Part shown: piece after piece, positions 21,979 through 33,806 of the stretch
How positions within the stretch are numbered: position 1 is the stretch's first letter
How the letters are laid out: the number at the start of each line of letters is the position of its first letter
Source of the DNA: Anthostomella pinea
Taxonomy: Eukaryota > Ascomycota > Sordariomycetes > Xylariales > Xylariaceae
Assembly (NCBI GenBank): GCA_963556695.1
Contig: CAUWAG010000018.1
Span: 744,001 to 808,000 of the forward strand
Reading direction: 5' to 3'
DNA length: 64,000 bases
Program-made: the position numbers and the translations under genes
Notes under the pieces: generated by a model
Told to the model about the DNA's origin: nothing
What the model saw: the letters and a program-made list of their open reading frames with translations, nothing else
Database searches by the model: none

Positions 21979-24303
21979 ATGTCGTCGGAAACATCACCAA
22001 GTCACCAAAGCCAGAAAGGGGCAGCAATGTGCAGCTTCGTACCACTCCATCTCTTGCAGGCTCTTTCCGAGTCGCCCAGCATCCCTCTAGTGGACCGTCA
22101 TGGTGCTCAGAACACCCTGTCCCACGATGTCCGCCTCGCGAACTCCATCCAGAGTCAACCAACCGCCAATGTCCTGACTGGAGCACCGCTGACCCAGCAA
22201 GAGCTGAAGACGGAGTTCGTCACCAGCCTCAACGTTAACGAGCAGGCCGATTTCAAGGTCGTGAACGGCGACGCCTCTCATCCTATGCTTGCTCTATCAG
22301 CGTTGACTGTCAATGATGTATCTGAGTCCAAGCTCGGGCACCTATGGCGCGAGATCTACGACGCCAACCACGTCGACAGCCCAGACCTACTCCCAGGCAT
22401 CCTACTCCGCGCCGAGGGCGAACCCTCCTCAGCGCAACCTAAGTCAGCAGTCCTCAACGCAGCATACGACAACTTCGAGAAGACCTTTACCTTCTTCCAC
22501 AAAGTGTTCGGCCGAAACTCCCTGAACGACCGAGGCATGCCGCTTGTCGCCAACATCCACTACAGCACCAACTACGCCAACGCCTTTTGGCTGCCAAGCC
22601 AGCGACAGATGATCTTTGGCGACGGCGGCGCCATCCTGACCAACCTCACCAGCCTCGATGTGATCGCCCACGAGCTCGTGCACGGCCTGACGCAGTTCAC
22701 GGCGTGTCTGGAGTACCAGGGCCAGTCGGGGGCGTTGAACGAACACATCTCGGACGCCTTCGCCTCCATGGTCAAGCAGTGGGACCGCGGCCAGCAGAGC
22801 GCCGACGCGGACTGGATGATCGGCGATAGCTGTCTCTGCCCCGGCGTCGAGGGGCTCGCTCTGCGCTCGCTCAAGTTCCCCGGCACGGCCTACGACAAGC
22901 TGGCCGTGTCCAGGGACCCGCAGCCGGGGTCGATGGCCGCGTATGTCGACACCAGCTCCGACTTTGGGGGCGTGCACATCAACTCGGGCGTTCCCAACCG
23001 CGCCTTCTACCTCGTCTGCCTCCGGCTTGGGGGCTGCTCCTGGGAGCGCGCCGGGCGTATCTGGTACGATACGCTGCTCAGTCCCGACATCAAGCCCAAC
23101 TGTACATTCATCCAGTTCGCGGACCTGACCTGCCAGTCGGCGGGCAAGCTCTTTGGACCAGAGGTCCAGGGCATCGTCAAGGGCGCATGGATGGAAGTCG
23201 GAGTCTATCCCACGCTGGCTTTCGCCTCGCATTTCGACGGCATCGTGGCATCCCTTGGGTACGGCGCCGAGAGCACTTCTGCTCAGGTATTCGCCTTCGA
23301 CGGTACGAGCTCAGGCCGGCTCGACCATGTGATGATCCTCCATTCCGGGCAGGCCTTCGCGGTGGCGACGGCTCGCCTTGCCTCAGACTCATTGAGTGCG
23401 GTCTCTGCCCAGCTTCTTCTGGGCGCAGAGGACATGAGCTCAAACGCCGCTTGGCGCGGGTTCGCCTTTGACTACAAGCAGAACAAGACGTGCGACCATA
23501 TCTTCTTGTTCGCTCCGGGCTTGGGGATGGTGTGCATTTTGGCGCCCGAAGCGCCAGGCGCCGGTGACGGGTCTGGCTGGCGCGCTGTGTACTCGTCAAA
23601 GAAAGGCATCGGGGAGCACGACTTCTTTTCCACCGAGGACCGCGTCTTAGCGTTTGATTTGCAGCACACAGGCCGGCTGGACCATCTCGTCGTGTACCGC
23701 CCTGGATCCGGACTGCTGTCAGTCCTTCGAAACGACAATGGCGTCTTCGCGTCCGTGTTCCGCACCAGGACGGGGCTTCCGGGGTTTGATCTCAGCTCCG
23801 TCTCCGACCGTCTCGTCGCTTTCGATTACGAGCACATTGGTCGAGTCGACCACATCCTAGCATACAGACCTGGCTCGGGTCTGGTCACCATCTTCCAAAA
23901 CCAGGATGGCGTATGGAAGCCCGTGTTCCGGAGCATCCAGCTCGGCACTCCGGGGCCCGCGGGAGACGGAATAGGTGGATACCCGCTATCGCAACGGGGA
24001 GACCGGATCCTGGCTTTCGATCTCAAGGGGAACGGTAGGAAGGAGTACCTCGCGGTGTACAGGCCGGGCGCGGGTATCTTCTGGGTTATCGAAGGGAAAG
24101 GGGGCCGCTTCACGAAGGTGTTTGGGGAAGGCAATCCAGGCCAGGGGAAAGGGGCCGGGGTTGGCGGGTTTGACCTCTCGCAGATGACTGACTGGATGGT
24201 CGCTTACAACCACCCGCAGCGTGGCCTTCCTGACAGTCTCGTCTGCTATCGGCCGGCTGATGGGCGGTTTGTGGCGGTGAAGCCGACGTGGAAGGTGATG
24301 TAG
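21979..24303 (+). CDS. Protealysin-like M4 metalloprotease with propeller-like tail
   Basis: Single exon, 774 residues, GC-rich and intronless, unlike most neighbours. It has no signal peptide. The start MCSFVPLHLLQALSES fits the short propeptide of protealysin-type thermolysins. The M4 domain (about 100-410) has NIHYSTNYANAFW, the zinc motif H231-E-L-V-H235, the third ligand E255 in NEHISDAF, and the catalytic histidine H333 in VHINSGVPNRAFYL. The 20-residue spacing from H235 to E255 is canonical. Residues 437-774 contain six repeats of the form AFDY-x4-GR-x-DH-x3-YRPGSG, likely a six-bladed FG-GAP or lectin-type propeller. The combination suggests a bacterial origin and a secreted or released protease that binds a target through the tail. 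Activity is inferred, not shown. Confidence 0.85.
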   Translation: MSSETSPSHQSQKGAAMCSFVPLHLLQALSESPSIPLVDRHGAQNTLSHDVRLANSIQSQPTANVLTGAPLTQQELKTEFVTSLNVNEQADFKVVNGDASHPMLALSALTVNDVSESKLGHLWREIYDANHVDSPDLLPGILLRAEGEPSSAQPKSAVLNAAYDNFEKTFTFFHKVFGRNSLNDRGMPLVANIHYSTNYANAFWLPSQRQMIFGDGGAILTNLTSLDVIAHELVHGLTQFTACLEYQGQSGALNEHISDAFASMVKQWDRGQQSADADWMIGDSCLCPGVEGLALRSLKFPGTAYDKLAVSRDPQPGSMAAYVDTSSDFGGVHINSGVPNRAFYLVCLRLGGCSWERAGRIWYDTLLSPDIKPNCTFIQFADLTCQSAGKLFGPEVQGIVKGAWMEVGVYPTLAFASHFDGIVASLGYGAESTSAQVFAFDGTSSGRLDHVMILHSGQAFAVATARLASDSLSAVSAQLLLGAEDMSSNAAWRGFAFDYKQNKTCDHIFLFAPGLGMVCILAPEAPGAGDGSGWRAVYSSKKGIGEHDFFSTEDRVLAFDLQHTGRLDHLVVYRPGSGLLSVLRNDNGVFASVFRTRTGLPGFDLSSVSDRLVAFDYEHIGRVDHILAYRPGSGLVTIFQNQDGVWKPVFRSIQLGTPGPAGDGIGGYPLSQRGDRILAFDLKGNGRKEYLAVYRPGAGIFWVIEGKGGRFTKVFGEGNPGQGKGAGVGGFDLSQMTDWMVAYNHPQRGLPDSLVCYRPADGRFVAVKPTWKVM

Positions 24304-24717
24304 ACCAGAATCCCCAAGTCAGCATATATAGGTCACATAGTCTGGATATCATAGTGCGAGTCGTCGAAACGTCAATGGTCGTTCGGTTCCTACCTACTGC
24401 CTAGACTGGCAAAGTCTAGCGTGGTGGTGCCTGTCATTACCCCTATTTATCCAGAACGTACCCCAAGTCCCAACCTCCCGTAAACCTCAAGTCTAACTGA
24501 GTATATGATGGCCATGGCTACCGCCCAAAAGTAGTATAATCGCAAAATCAATACAGCTGCTACTATCGATGCTCTACCATGCTGCTACTATCGACGCTCT
24601 ACCATATCAAAGTCCTAGAGTCCCAAACACCCAGCCTACTCAAAACCACAACCACAACCACAAACCACAAACCCCAAACGCATTGTTCCCCAGCGCGCCT
24701 TCGCCAAAACATCAGCC

Positions 24718-24855
24718 ATGACCCAAACCAGCGCCATCGGTCACTGTCCCTGCGGTAAGATCTCGGTGCGGGTCCCCTCGCTGCCCATGTTCGATACGAG
24801 CGCTCTCATCTCGCCCTGCGGACCCCGACCACCTCTTCGTCATCGCCACCTAATA
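24718..24855 (+). pseudogene. Possible N-terminal fragment of a GFA-type protein
   Basis: ATG at 24718 opens MTQTSAIGHCPCGKISVRVP, resembling the first strand and CxCG zinc motif of glutathione-dependent formaldehyde-activating (GFA/CENP-V) family proteins. The frame then runs into proline-rich text without the second cysteine motif. It looks like a short remnant, and chance cannot be excluded. Confidence 0.22.
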
Positions 24856-25069
24856 CTTTCTCATTATCTTTATGATCCATGACGTTGACATCGCCGCGAC
24901 TCAAACCACCGCCCCTGCACGGTATCACCGCTTGACTCTTCTCTCTCAGTTCCGTCCGCCGCCCCTCCGCTGCGTCGACTGTCCTGAGAGATGGGGGTTT
25001 GAGCGGGTATGCTGGTCCGGCTAGCCTTGCAAAAGGCCGTTGTATAGAGATCGAGCTATGGCACTTTGA

Positions 25070-25350
25070 ATCGCGAAGAATGCCACCTACTCCCTGGCGT
25101 GCCAGGCGTGCGAGGCTCCCGACAAGAAGCCGCGAAGGGTCTGCTCCTGGTGCAATCTGCGAATCTGCCTCAAGTTCTGTGACATCCTCACATCGAGCGG
25201 CAGAGACCTGAAAGTGGCTATGCCGATGATTGCGGTATTTTGGGGAAGCGTGGACTACCGGAAAGTGATACGGTCAGTGCCGCCAGGTACAGACACCACC
25301 AGGGGATATGGAACAATCACACGGCTTCCGAATCCATCAGCCGGCCCGTG
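25070..25350 (+). pseudogene. Cysteine-rich zinc-finger-like fragment
   Basis: An open frame with no Met upstream of the motif reads YSLACQACEAPDKKPRRVC and then SWCNLRICLKFC, that is C-x2-C-x9-C-x2-C-x4-C-x3-C. The pattern is zinc-binding in appearance. The frame stops about 60 codons later without further domain text. Probably an exon or relic of a lost gene. Confidence 0.28.
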
Positions 25351-26739
25351 ACAGCAAAAAACAGGGGCGCGACATGCGCACGCAGCGGTCACCGCCGCCG
25401 TCGACGAATCTCGAGCGCGGGTAGTCCCGCCGCTGCACGGGCCGAGTTCCGAAGCTCAAAGAGAACACGCGCAACTTGTACAAGCTAAGAAAGTATTACA
25501 AGAATCGTATTGCCGCACTTGATGAGGACCTGAAGGACGCGGATGGCGATCCGAAGAGTCTTTCCAGGAGCGTTTGAGTGATCGAGACGCAGGCACTATG
25601 GCGTTCAGCCTCTAAATCTTTCTCACGATGACGGTTGGTATGCCCGTACCAGATATTTAGCCAAGACATGGCGTGCCCGATGTACACGGCTACTTGTCCG
25701 CTGTCAGAGTGGGCAGCTTACAGACGAGATAGGGGCATTTAGAGTAGAGACGACACTCGAAGCAGATGTACCTACCACCCGGAGTATGATTCAGAGCATG
25801 TAGATGCAGGTGTTCCGGATGCGGACATCGGAACTACTCCTCGCTAACGAAGACATCCTCATCACAGATGGCTTGTACACCGGAGTCGACTGGAATATTC
25901 GCACCGGCCCCTGTTGTTGGGGCCGAATACATTCCCGTCCAGAAGACGACCCGAGAAACTAATAAACACGGACCGGAAATCGTTGCTAGACCAGGGAAAC
26001 CCCAAGACGAAAGGGTTCGAATGGCGAGTACAGTGGAGAGTGGAGGAGAGGGTAATGGGTGTTGAGGTTTATATCTAAGGTGCCCTGCCAGTACTTCCAT
26101 CGATGTTCTACCCTCGGGCAGAGTGAGATGATGTATGGGACTGGATGAATATGGAATCACGGCATGAAATAGGTCGAGCGGGTCAAACCGCCGATATCCG
26201 AACTTCAAAGTGGTCATTGTAGTATTGTACGGAGTATAGTATGTGGAGAAACATGGCGATAGCCTCTCCTTCCGCCTACTATCAATACTAGTACTGAACT
26301 CACTTGCACGGATACAAATTAAACTTTAGACACGAACAGGCTCATTCGCGACCTGGCACGCGTGATAGTAGTAATATGAGAGGTGGAGCTATCATTAGGA
26401 AGAACCACATAACCAAATGCTAATCGCTAATCCGACTACTTATAACGACGCTTACAAACCTATACAACTTTTTCCCAGCCGCGAAACGCCCTTGCCCCGA
26501 TTCATATCGTAAATAAAGCCAGATGTGGATCCATTCGTTCGTTTCGTCATGTCGTCGTTCGCCTTTGCTTGCTTGATAACCGATGAATCCGAATGCGTCG
26601 AAGATGCAATACAGATAACGCCCCCAAACCAAACCGAGTTTCTGTCAATGGACTGCCGAAAGTGAAGAATCCAACATAGCGGCGGATGATAGGGATCCTC
26701 GACATACTTGGTCGAGGGCGTCGATTCCCACCCTCACAC

Positions 26740-29050
26740 TCACAACTTCCGCTTAAACATATAAGACCCATACATTCCACCCACCTCCGAAGCCGCGACG
26801 GGGATTTTTCTCATGCCCCAGAACGCAGCGCCCATCTTCCAGCTCCGCAGGCCCGAGTCGCGCGCCTGATCGCCGTCGTCGGGGACGCGCACCAGCCACG
26901 CCCGGCTTCCAGAGTCCCTGACCGTCCATCCGGCCTGCTTGACGACGTTGGACTTGGACAGCCGCGAGTAGAGATCGTCGACGACTTCGATGATCTCGAG
27001 CGGCGCCGAATATTTTTTCATGATGGACGTAGAGCGGGCGAAGAGCGCGCTCAGGTCTAGCTCGGCGGCGTAGTAGTCTGAGAGGTCGAGGTACTTGAGG
27101 GTGTGGGGCACCCACTCGAGCTGGTCCTGGCTCACGTCCCCTTCGGCGCTGTTGGGTTCGTCGGGCACGAAGAGGCGGTTGATTTCGGTGATCTTCAGGC
27201 GGCGGCCCAACGCCAGTTCCTCAAGGTGCTTCGAGAGGGGCCGGAGCATGTCGATGTGCGACGCGGCCATCTTGCTGCCCTTGAGGCTGAGGGATCGCAG
27301 GGTGGAGGGTAGGATCGGCAGCAGCCGTGTCACGTCGTCCTCGTCTAGCAGTTGGTGGCTTCGCGCGTCCGATGCTAGGCTCAGGTAGACCAGATCCTTG
27401 ACCGCAGGATGGTTCTCAATGAAGTCGATGACAACTTCAGCTGTCAGTGAGTTGCACTTGGCTAGGTTCAGGTGCGTAATTCGAGCAGTATGTGGGATGG
27501 ACACGAGTGCCTCGTCAGTCATGCGCGTGCCTGCGACGTCCAAGTGTGTCAACTTGCCGAGTCGAGGGAGCAGGGTCTCAAAGACGGTTGGTGGCAGATT
27601 GATGTTTTTATGGAGAGATAGCCGTCTGAGACCGAGGGTATCCGGCCAATCCGACAGGAGGATTGACAGGAAGGCTCCCTTGAAGACTGTAGAAGAGCAC
27701 CCGCAGAAGTCTAGCGCCCTCAGCCTCTCCAGCCCGAAGAATAATTTCCTAAGAACGTTTCCGTCGAGCTCGTCGTCGATATACTCCTGTGCCAGGAACC
27801 CTTTGAGGTACGGAGTCAGCTCTAAGCACTGCAGCAGCGTCTCAGGAGTCAAATTGCGGGTAGTAGCTCGCTCCGCGGCCGTCGAGAAGAGCGTGGTGGG
27901 GTTGAAGTGACTGAAGTCCAGCCGCCGTACAATGGTGCCCAGTTCCTGGTTCTGCGAGACGTGAGATAAGAACTTCCGGAAGATCCTCGAGTGGGGGATC
28001 GTGATATTTCTGTAGAGTGCATTCAGCGTCGCCGAGTGCAGTGTCCGTGAAGCCAATAACATGGACATCAAGTCCACATTGCGGGCCGAGATGCCGTTCG
28101 GGGGTACATCAATCACAAGATAGCCGATGATTTGGACTGTTAAGACTATCAGCACAGTCGTGAAACAACAACAAGGCTGATGAGTGAGGATACTTACCAA
28201 GAAGTTCAGCAGGCAAAGTCTCGATTGGTGCCTTACTAGGGAGTGGTCGCTCGGGGTCTTTCGTCTTCGGGGGCGCTGCTGGCGTTGACCAGATGATCTT
28301 CAAAGATTGCAAATCCCCGAAACTCTTGCTGGCCAGTCTGCCCTTGACGCCTATCTGCTTCCATCCCTGGAAGCTATCGGCGGCGACAGCGGGGAACCAA
28401 CAGCCGTGCAGTCTGCTGTTCGGCCGCGTCACCGGTGGCACGAACTGCGTCTCCGACATGGCCACACTCGGCGACGAGGGCTGTGACTGATCTGCGATGG
28501 CTTCTTCTGCTGGTTTGGAATAGGAAGAGACCTTGGTGCTAGTGAAGGTCTGGGCGAGGTCTGCGTCGTCCTCTCGAACGGAAGAGAACGACGACCGAAG
28601 AGACTTCATGTCAGGTGAAGTGGTGTGTTTAGGTTGGCGGACTCCGTCCATCGTGGCGTAGGGTGTAGGGCTGTCGTTAGTAGGATGCTCGACGATGTGC
28701 TGACTAGGAAGGTGTTGACCACCGAGTCGCCCCGAGGCGGAGGCGGATACAGAGGCAGAGGCAGAGGCGGAGGCGGATACAGAGGCAGAGGCAGAGGCGG
28801 AGGCGGATACAGAGGCAGAGGCAGAGGCGGAGGCGGATACAGAGGCAGAGGCAGAGGCGGAGGCGGATACAGAGGCAGAGGCAGAGGCAGAGGCGGTAGG
28901 AGTGGTGAAGGCAGGGTGCATAGGTGCTGACCCCCTTAGTGGTGCAAGACACAGCTCCAATAGCGCGATGTTCCTCGTGGTCGGGATTTGGTAACAGCTT
29001 CCTCCGGACGCGCAAACAACCAACCACCCGGATGGCTTTCTGTTGGTCAC
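26740..29050 (-). CDS. F-box protein with leucine-rich repeats
   Basis: Two exons, 29050-28198 and 28136-26740 (749 residues with the first Met). The intron is GTAAGT...TTAACAG, 61 nt. The join creates the F-box IETLPAELLVQIIGYLVIDV at about residues 275-295, which neither exon encodes alone. It is followed by LLASRTLHSATLNALYRNIT and HSRIFRKFLSHV. The C-terminal half has leucine-rich repeats (LRRLSLHKNINL, LTHLDVAGTRMTDEALV, ITHLNLAKCNSLT, LRSLSLKGSKM), as expected of the substrate receptor of an SCF ubiquitin ligase. The N-terminus is low complexity, with an Ala/Ser minisatellite. Translation may instead start at the Met near residue 44 (MHPAFTTP). The target is unknown. Confidence 0.8.
28735..28897 (-). 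repeat. 30-bp coding minisatellite, five copies
   Basis: Five near-identical 30-bp units, each containing AGGCGGATACAGAGGCAGAG, start near 28741, 28771, 28801, 28831 and 28861 (the shared decamer AGGCGGATAC). On the coding minus strand each unit gives ten residues of Ala-Ser with one Val (ASASASVSAS). Copies are almost perfect, so the number is likely variable between strains. Confidence 0.92.
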
Positions 29051-31611
29051 ACCTTCGGGATCTTAGGTAAAAGCTTCGTCTGGCGCAATGCGGGGGAGCG
29101 CTGATGAATGCGATGAAGCAGGAGAGCTGCTAGGTCAGGTGCGACCGACTGACCGAGTCCGTAATAGTAATATAGTTGCCGAATGAACAGCTGGAGGTAA
29201 AGGGGCGAGATTGCGATGCTGCGATGCTGGGGTGATCGTGTCGAGTTGCTGCTACGTAAAGTTGAGTCGTTGACAGACAACGACAAGGACCTAGCTATCA
29301 ATGATGGGTGCACATGGACGGGAAACTCGAGGGGCTACTATAATTATAAGTAGGTGGAGCTAACGTATTCTCCGTCTCATTCAGACAACCAAAGAGCAGA
29401 TTGGAAAAGCTTAACCGACCAAATTCAAGCCACGATGCTTCTCCGTTGGGCGAAGGTTGGGAGGTAACAAGAACAAAGCGGCGGATTCTTCTTGTGTCAC
29501 CCCCTCTGCTCCACCGCCCCTCGCAATCTAGCCTCCACCCTTACCGTGGGCCACGTGTGACAGAACCATGGCGATTGTGTAATGAGAAAGGCCGTGTGGA
29601 GAGCGTCATCCTTCGTGATGTGGAAACATTGGATGTCTCCCGTCCCCATCCACCCCGATATGTGTCGGTCTGGGAATACTGGAGAAAGATATGAATTTTC
29701 TGAGTGGCGGATGGGAAGAAATCGCAAGCGGTCCGCCGCGTGCCGTCATTCGGCTCTCTTGGCAGGCTGCAGGTGGGTGGTGTCCAATCAACTGCTGCTT
29801 CCCCGGACTGACTGGGAAATCCTGCCAAGCCGCATGGCATGAGAGATCCATCATTCTCTATTGTTCCACGTCTCTGGTAACAAAGTCATAGTAATAAAAC
29901 CTATGTATGCGCCCGCCCATCGGTGAAGAGTTTTTTTCTCATTGGCTCCCCAATATTTGCAAACTCGCTTTCTTGCCTCAAAGTTAATGACCTAGTAACC
30001 CTGCGATATCGGAGCTGGAGGGGTGAGAGGTGCTAAAGTTAGCAGAGCGCGAGACGGGAACGCCACCGCCAACGCCAACGCCATCCAGGAATGATGACTG
30101 GAGTGCCACTCGATTGTCGCTGTCATTGGACTGTTACGGTACCTGACTTCACCGCCTGCTGCTCTGTTCCAGATTGCTCTGCCGTATCCAGCCGAGGACC
30201 TTTCCCAAAAGCGAAGTTTCTTTATCAACCCAAGTGACCGTGTGACCTCAGATTTAACTACCCGCCATTATTAGGCTAGGGGAGTAGGTAGCTCTATTCC
30301 CCCTTGATGGGAACTGGTGAGTTTGCTTGTCCGTCTAGAGTAGATATCGGGTAATAGGTAACCCCTGGCGATGCGCCGATCCCGGACTTCTCTACCTGTC
30401 TTGCCTGTACTACCAGCATCAAGGCAAACAACAATTTCCGTTACTAAGATGAACCACGGCAGTCAACATCGTGATATCCGCTCGGATCAAGGCAGTCACT
30501 CAAACATCGTGTTCGGTCCAGCCCGGCTCGGGAAGGTGTACTCCTCCTGTCACCAGACCGGTGTCTCGGATGTCACCCAGGTAACACAGTCGAGGGGGTT
30601 GTTTCCAATCAGCACCGGCACGGCACCCACGCGTAGAGTTTCCCGGTTATGACCCTACCCTACGTACATGGATAGCATCAGCATTAGCATTTTGCGGGGA
30701 AGCAGCATCGACCTCTGGTTGGGCGAAACCCCAGCCGCGGCCGGTCCCTGGTGGCACTCGTTGACATTAGCTTTGCGGCTGATAGGTATGTCAGGTCATT
30801 GGAAATTGCCCGGGAGAGAATTCCCATGACCAAAAATATAGCGATATCGCTGGCCGCCGCCGTGACATTAGGTAATCTTGCCGCTGGGAAACACCCTCAC
30901 CGGGCAGTCATCGTCTAATGCGTTGGCCTGATTGGGATCAAAATTCAGATCGATAGACTCGGATCGTCTAAGCTAATGTATCTGAGTTTCATGTACATGG
31001 TATATGAAAGATGATAACATCCCCCGTTAAGCTTAGGAGGTAGGTATCTAACATTCTGTCACGATGCCTGCGGCGGTGTGTTGCAATCTGGTGTTGATTA
31101 CGAAAATAACAAGGTGAGGAAGGAAAGGGAAGCCAGCCAAGGTGTGGTGCGTACACCCTCCTTATGTGGTGGTCCCGCTCCTTATCTAATCTACACGTGA
31201 CCTGATGACTCAGCATCCAACCAGGTGGATACAGCTGTACACCGTCACACATTCCGATAAACGTGATGGTGGTGTATACTGGAGATAACCTCTAACATCC
31301 CGAGCTATCCACCGTAGTGGCCGTCGTACTGTTTTACCCGAATAAATGATAAGCAACCCATGTAACTTCGCCGGCATCGCCGTCCATGAAGAAATACCGA
31401 TATCGTGAGAATGCGTATCGAGAGCTCCAAACCGCAGGCGCCGCCCATACCCATGAAAAGCAACGTGTATCCCTCGTAGCCCGTAACAATCCCCACCGGA
31501 CGCCGATTGCCGTCTAGCCGTGCAGCTAATTGCATGAATCCCTGAACTCCGTGAGATATGTTGACACGCTTCGAACGGACATTATATCAATCAAACAAAT
31601 CAGCAGATCTG
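29051..31611. other. 2.5-kb intergenic spacer
   Basis: No supported gene, RNA or transposon text. It contains the promoter of the F-box gene at its left end. All open frames are short and overlap on both strands. Confidence 0.45.
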
Positions 31612-33806
31612 CTACCGGCCATTCACTTTCTTCCCGGGTTTCAAGCGGTCCTTGCAATGATCGCAGTACCATTTTACTGTGACACATGTCAGCTGATTCC
31701 TCTTTTGGGGGGTTCCCGGAAGCCAACTTACCATTTGACGGCGGTGCCGCCTTCAAGCCAACGCAATCGAGATGGAACCACTCTCGGGGGCAATCCTCGG
31801 CATCGCAAGCAACCATCTCGCCGTAGCTGACACCATGGCAGTAGCAGTACCGCAGTTCGTCAACATCGCCCTCCTCGTCGCCTTGCGCGCTACTGTTCGC
31901 ATCTTCATCTGCGAGCCGAGCCGCGATTGCCTGCTGAGCTGCACCCTTCTTGTGACTCCTCTTGGTTGTTGTCGTTGACATTGTATTCCTCGCCGACCGG
32001 GAACGCGGCGCCGAATCTGGGAAGTTGCCCAGCGCAGGCGTTGATGGCTTACTAGCTCGTCCACTCTTGGTCGTGACTACTGTCGTCGCAGTCGGTTGAA
32101 CCGCCGGACCAGTATCCCCTTTAGCTTCTGACTCGTCTCCTTTCGCGGCGCCTTCCTTCTTACTGCTTCCACTTGCGTTGGTAGTGATCGGTGGAGAACG
32201 CTTAGGCTCTTCCTTCGAAGTCTCGGTCTTGATGGCGGCGATAGCTGGCTCTTTCGGCGCTTTGGGTTCAGTGGTCTGACGTGGCCCACGTGGTATCGCG
32301 GCGATCTCTGGAGCCACTATCGCGATGCCGTTCGGTTTATTCGAGGCTGAAGAAGCAGGTCGTTGCCGTCCATTTTCAACATTCGATTGTATAGAATTCT
32401 GCCGAGCCCGCGATGAAGCGGGACGTGATGCATTTGCCGAAGGAGCGGGAGAAGTGCGGGCGGTGGTCTTGGGGTCCGCAAAAGTAGCTTGGACTGGTGA
32501 AGACACAGTCGATGGCGAGAGTGCGGCGGCTGCGAGAGCGGTTTTACTGGACAGAGGTCAGTGGCAGGAAGAGCGACATTCGGCACAGGAACAATACGAA
32601 CCTCTTTTTCGATATGCCGTTAGCCGTTGGAAGAGCTTTTCTCTTTTTAGTCGGCTCAGGTGCAGGTGTGGCTCGCGGACTGGAGTTCTTCGTTTTCGTA
32701 GCTGTGCTCCCAAACACCGAGCTCATCGCCCGTTCCATTGGCTGTCCGCCATTGACTGTCTTGTTATTTTCCACCTTTCGTCGCTTGGAAGGAGGGTTTC
32801 CGTTGGCAGTGGTGCCTGCAGTAATGCCCAGGCCCACTGGTGCAGCCGCTTCGGCGACTTTCCGTGCTTTGCTGCCGCCGCTTGCCTTCTTTGAAGACTC
32901 GCCTTTCTGCTTGGTACTATTGTTGTTATCGTGATCATCCAAGTCCGAGTCTTGATGCTGTTGCTGGTTCTTGAGCCCCTTTTTAGCTATTATGGCCTGC
33001 TTCCTCGCGTCGCTTCGTGCGGCAGCTTCATCTGCGAGCTGCTGGGCGGCGGCCGTGATGGTAGCAGCACCGTCGCGTCGCGAGCGCTCGGCCTGGTTCG
33101 CTCGATTGGCTCGATTCTCTGGGTAGGCCCAGTGTGTGGTGCTGCCCCATTTGGCTTCGTCACTGAACTCACCCTCGAGATGCGGCCATACGGTGCTGAT
33201 GCGATTGAGCTGCTTGGACAGCGCCTCGTTGGCGGTCGTTATGACATGGTTCTTTTCCTCGAGGGAGACTAGCATCTCTTGAATCCTGAAGGCAGTCTGA
33301 CGAAACAACTGTCGTCGTGGCATGTTGCCCGGGTCGTATACAGCAGAGTTTTGGTTTTCGTCGATCGAACCAGGAGGCAGATTGCCACGGGCGGCGAACC
33401 CACTCGAGCTGTTCTGGGCGCTCATGGGCGTCGACGGCGCAATACTACTAGAGGCATCGTTCGCGAGTCGAGGTTCCGGAGGGTTTGACTTGATCGCAGC
33501 GTCGACCAGCTGAAACAGGGTCTCTTCTGGGGCGAAGATTTTGGCGTCAACCTCCTTCAGCAGGGTGAAGTGTCGGACTAGGTCTTTCGGGAGAGAGGAA
33601 ATGGCGTCGGTGAAGTGTGTGATCGCAGGGAATATGTCGATCGGCTGTTCATGCCCACTCCCCCCTCCGAGCGAGTCTCTGGCGCCAAAGGTACGAGATG
33701 GGCCAGAGGACGTCCGCGGAGGGTTCGCGCGAGTCTGGCGGACAGGCTGGGCCCTTCGACTAGAAGAAGGGCCAGCCTCTGCCGCCGGCGGCTTGGCCGT
33801 CTTCAT
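31612..33806 (-). CDS. ING-family PHD-finger chromatin protein
   Basis: Three exons, 33806-32602, 32546-31732 and 31676-31612 (694 residues). The donors are GTTCGT and GTAAGT, and the frame is kept. An ING-type N-terminal helix region reads [20 protein letters not shown] then [20 protein letters not shown] long basic, Ser/Pro-rich linker follows. The PHD finger begins at C636: [19 protein letters not shown], then WFHLDCVGL, and the last exon supplies WYCDHC, completing the C4HC3 zinc set. ING PHD fingers read histone H3K4 methylation and recruit histone acetyltransferase or Rpd3-type deacetylase complexes. The layout best resembles the Pho23/ING1 branch, but Yng1/Yng2 orthology cannot be excluded from sequence reading alone. 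Nuclear. Confidence 0.88.

Larger units (their letters stand above)
24304..26739. other. Spacer with two weak coding fragments
   Basis: No complete gene. Two fragments are listed separately (24718 and 25070). The remainder holds only short frames on both strands. AT-rich text near 24530-24610 contains a duplicated TGCTACTATCGA-x-GCTCTACCAT box. Confidence 0.45.

Noticed and set aside
22444..23232. 262-codon minus-strand frame
   Set aside because: Shadow of the GC-rich M4 protease gene, which has clear catalytic motifs on the other strand.
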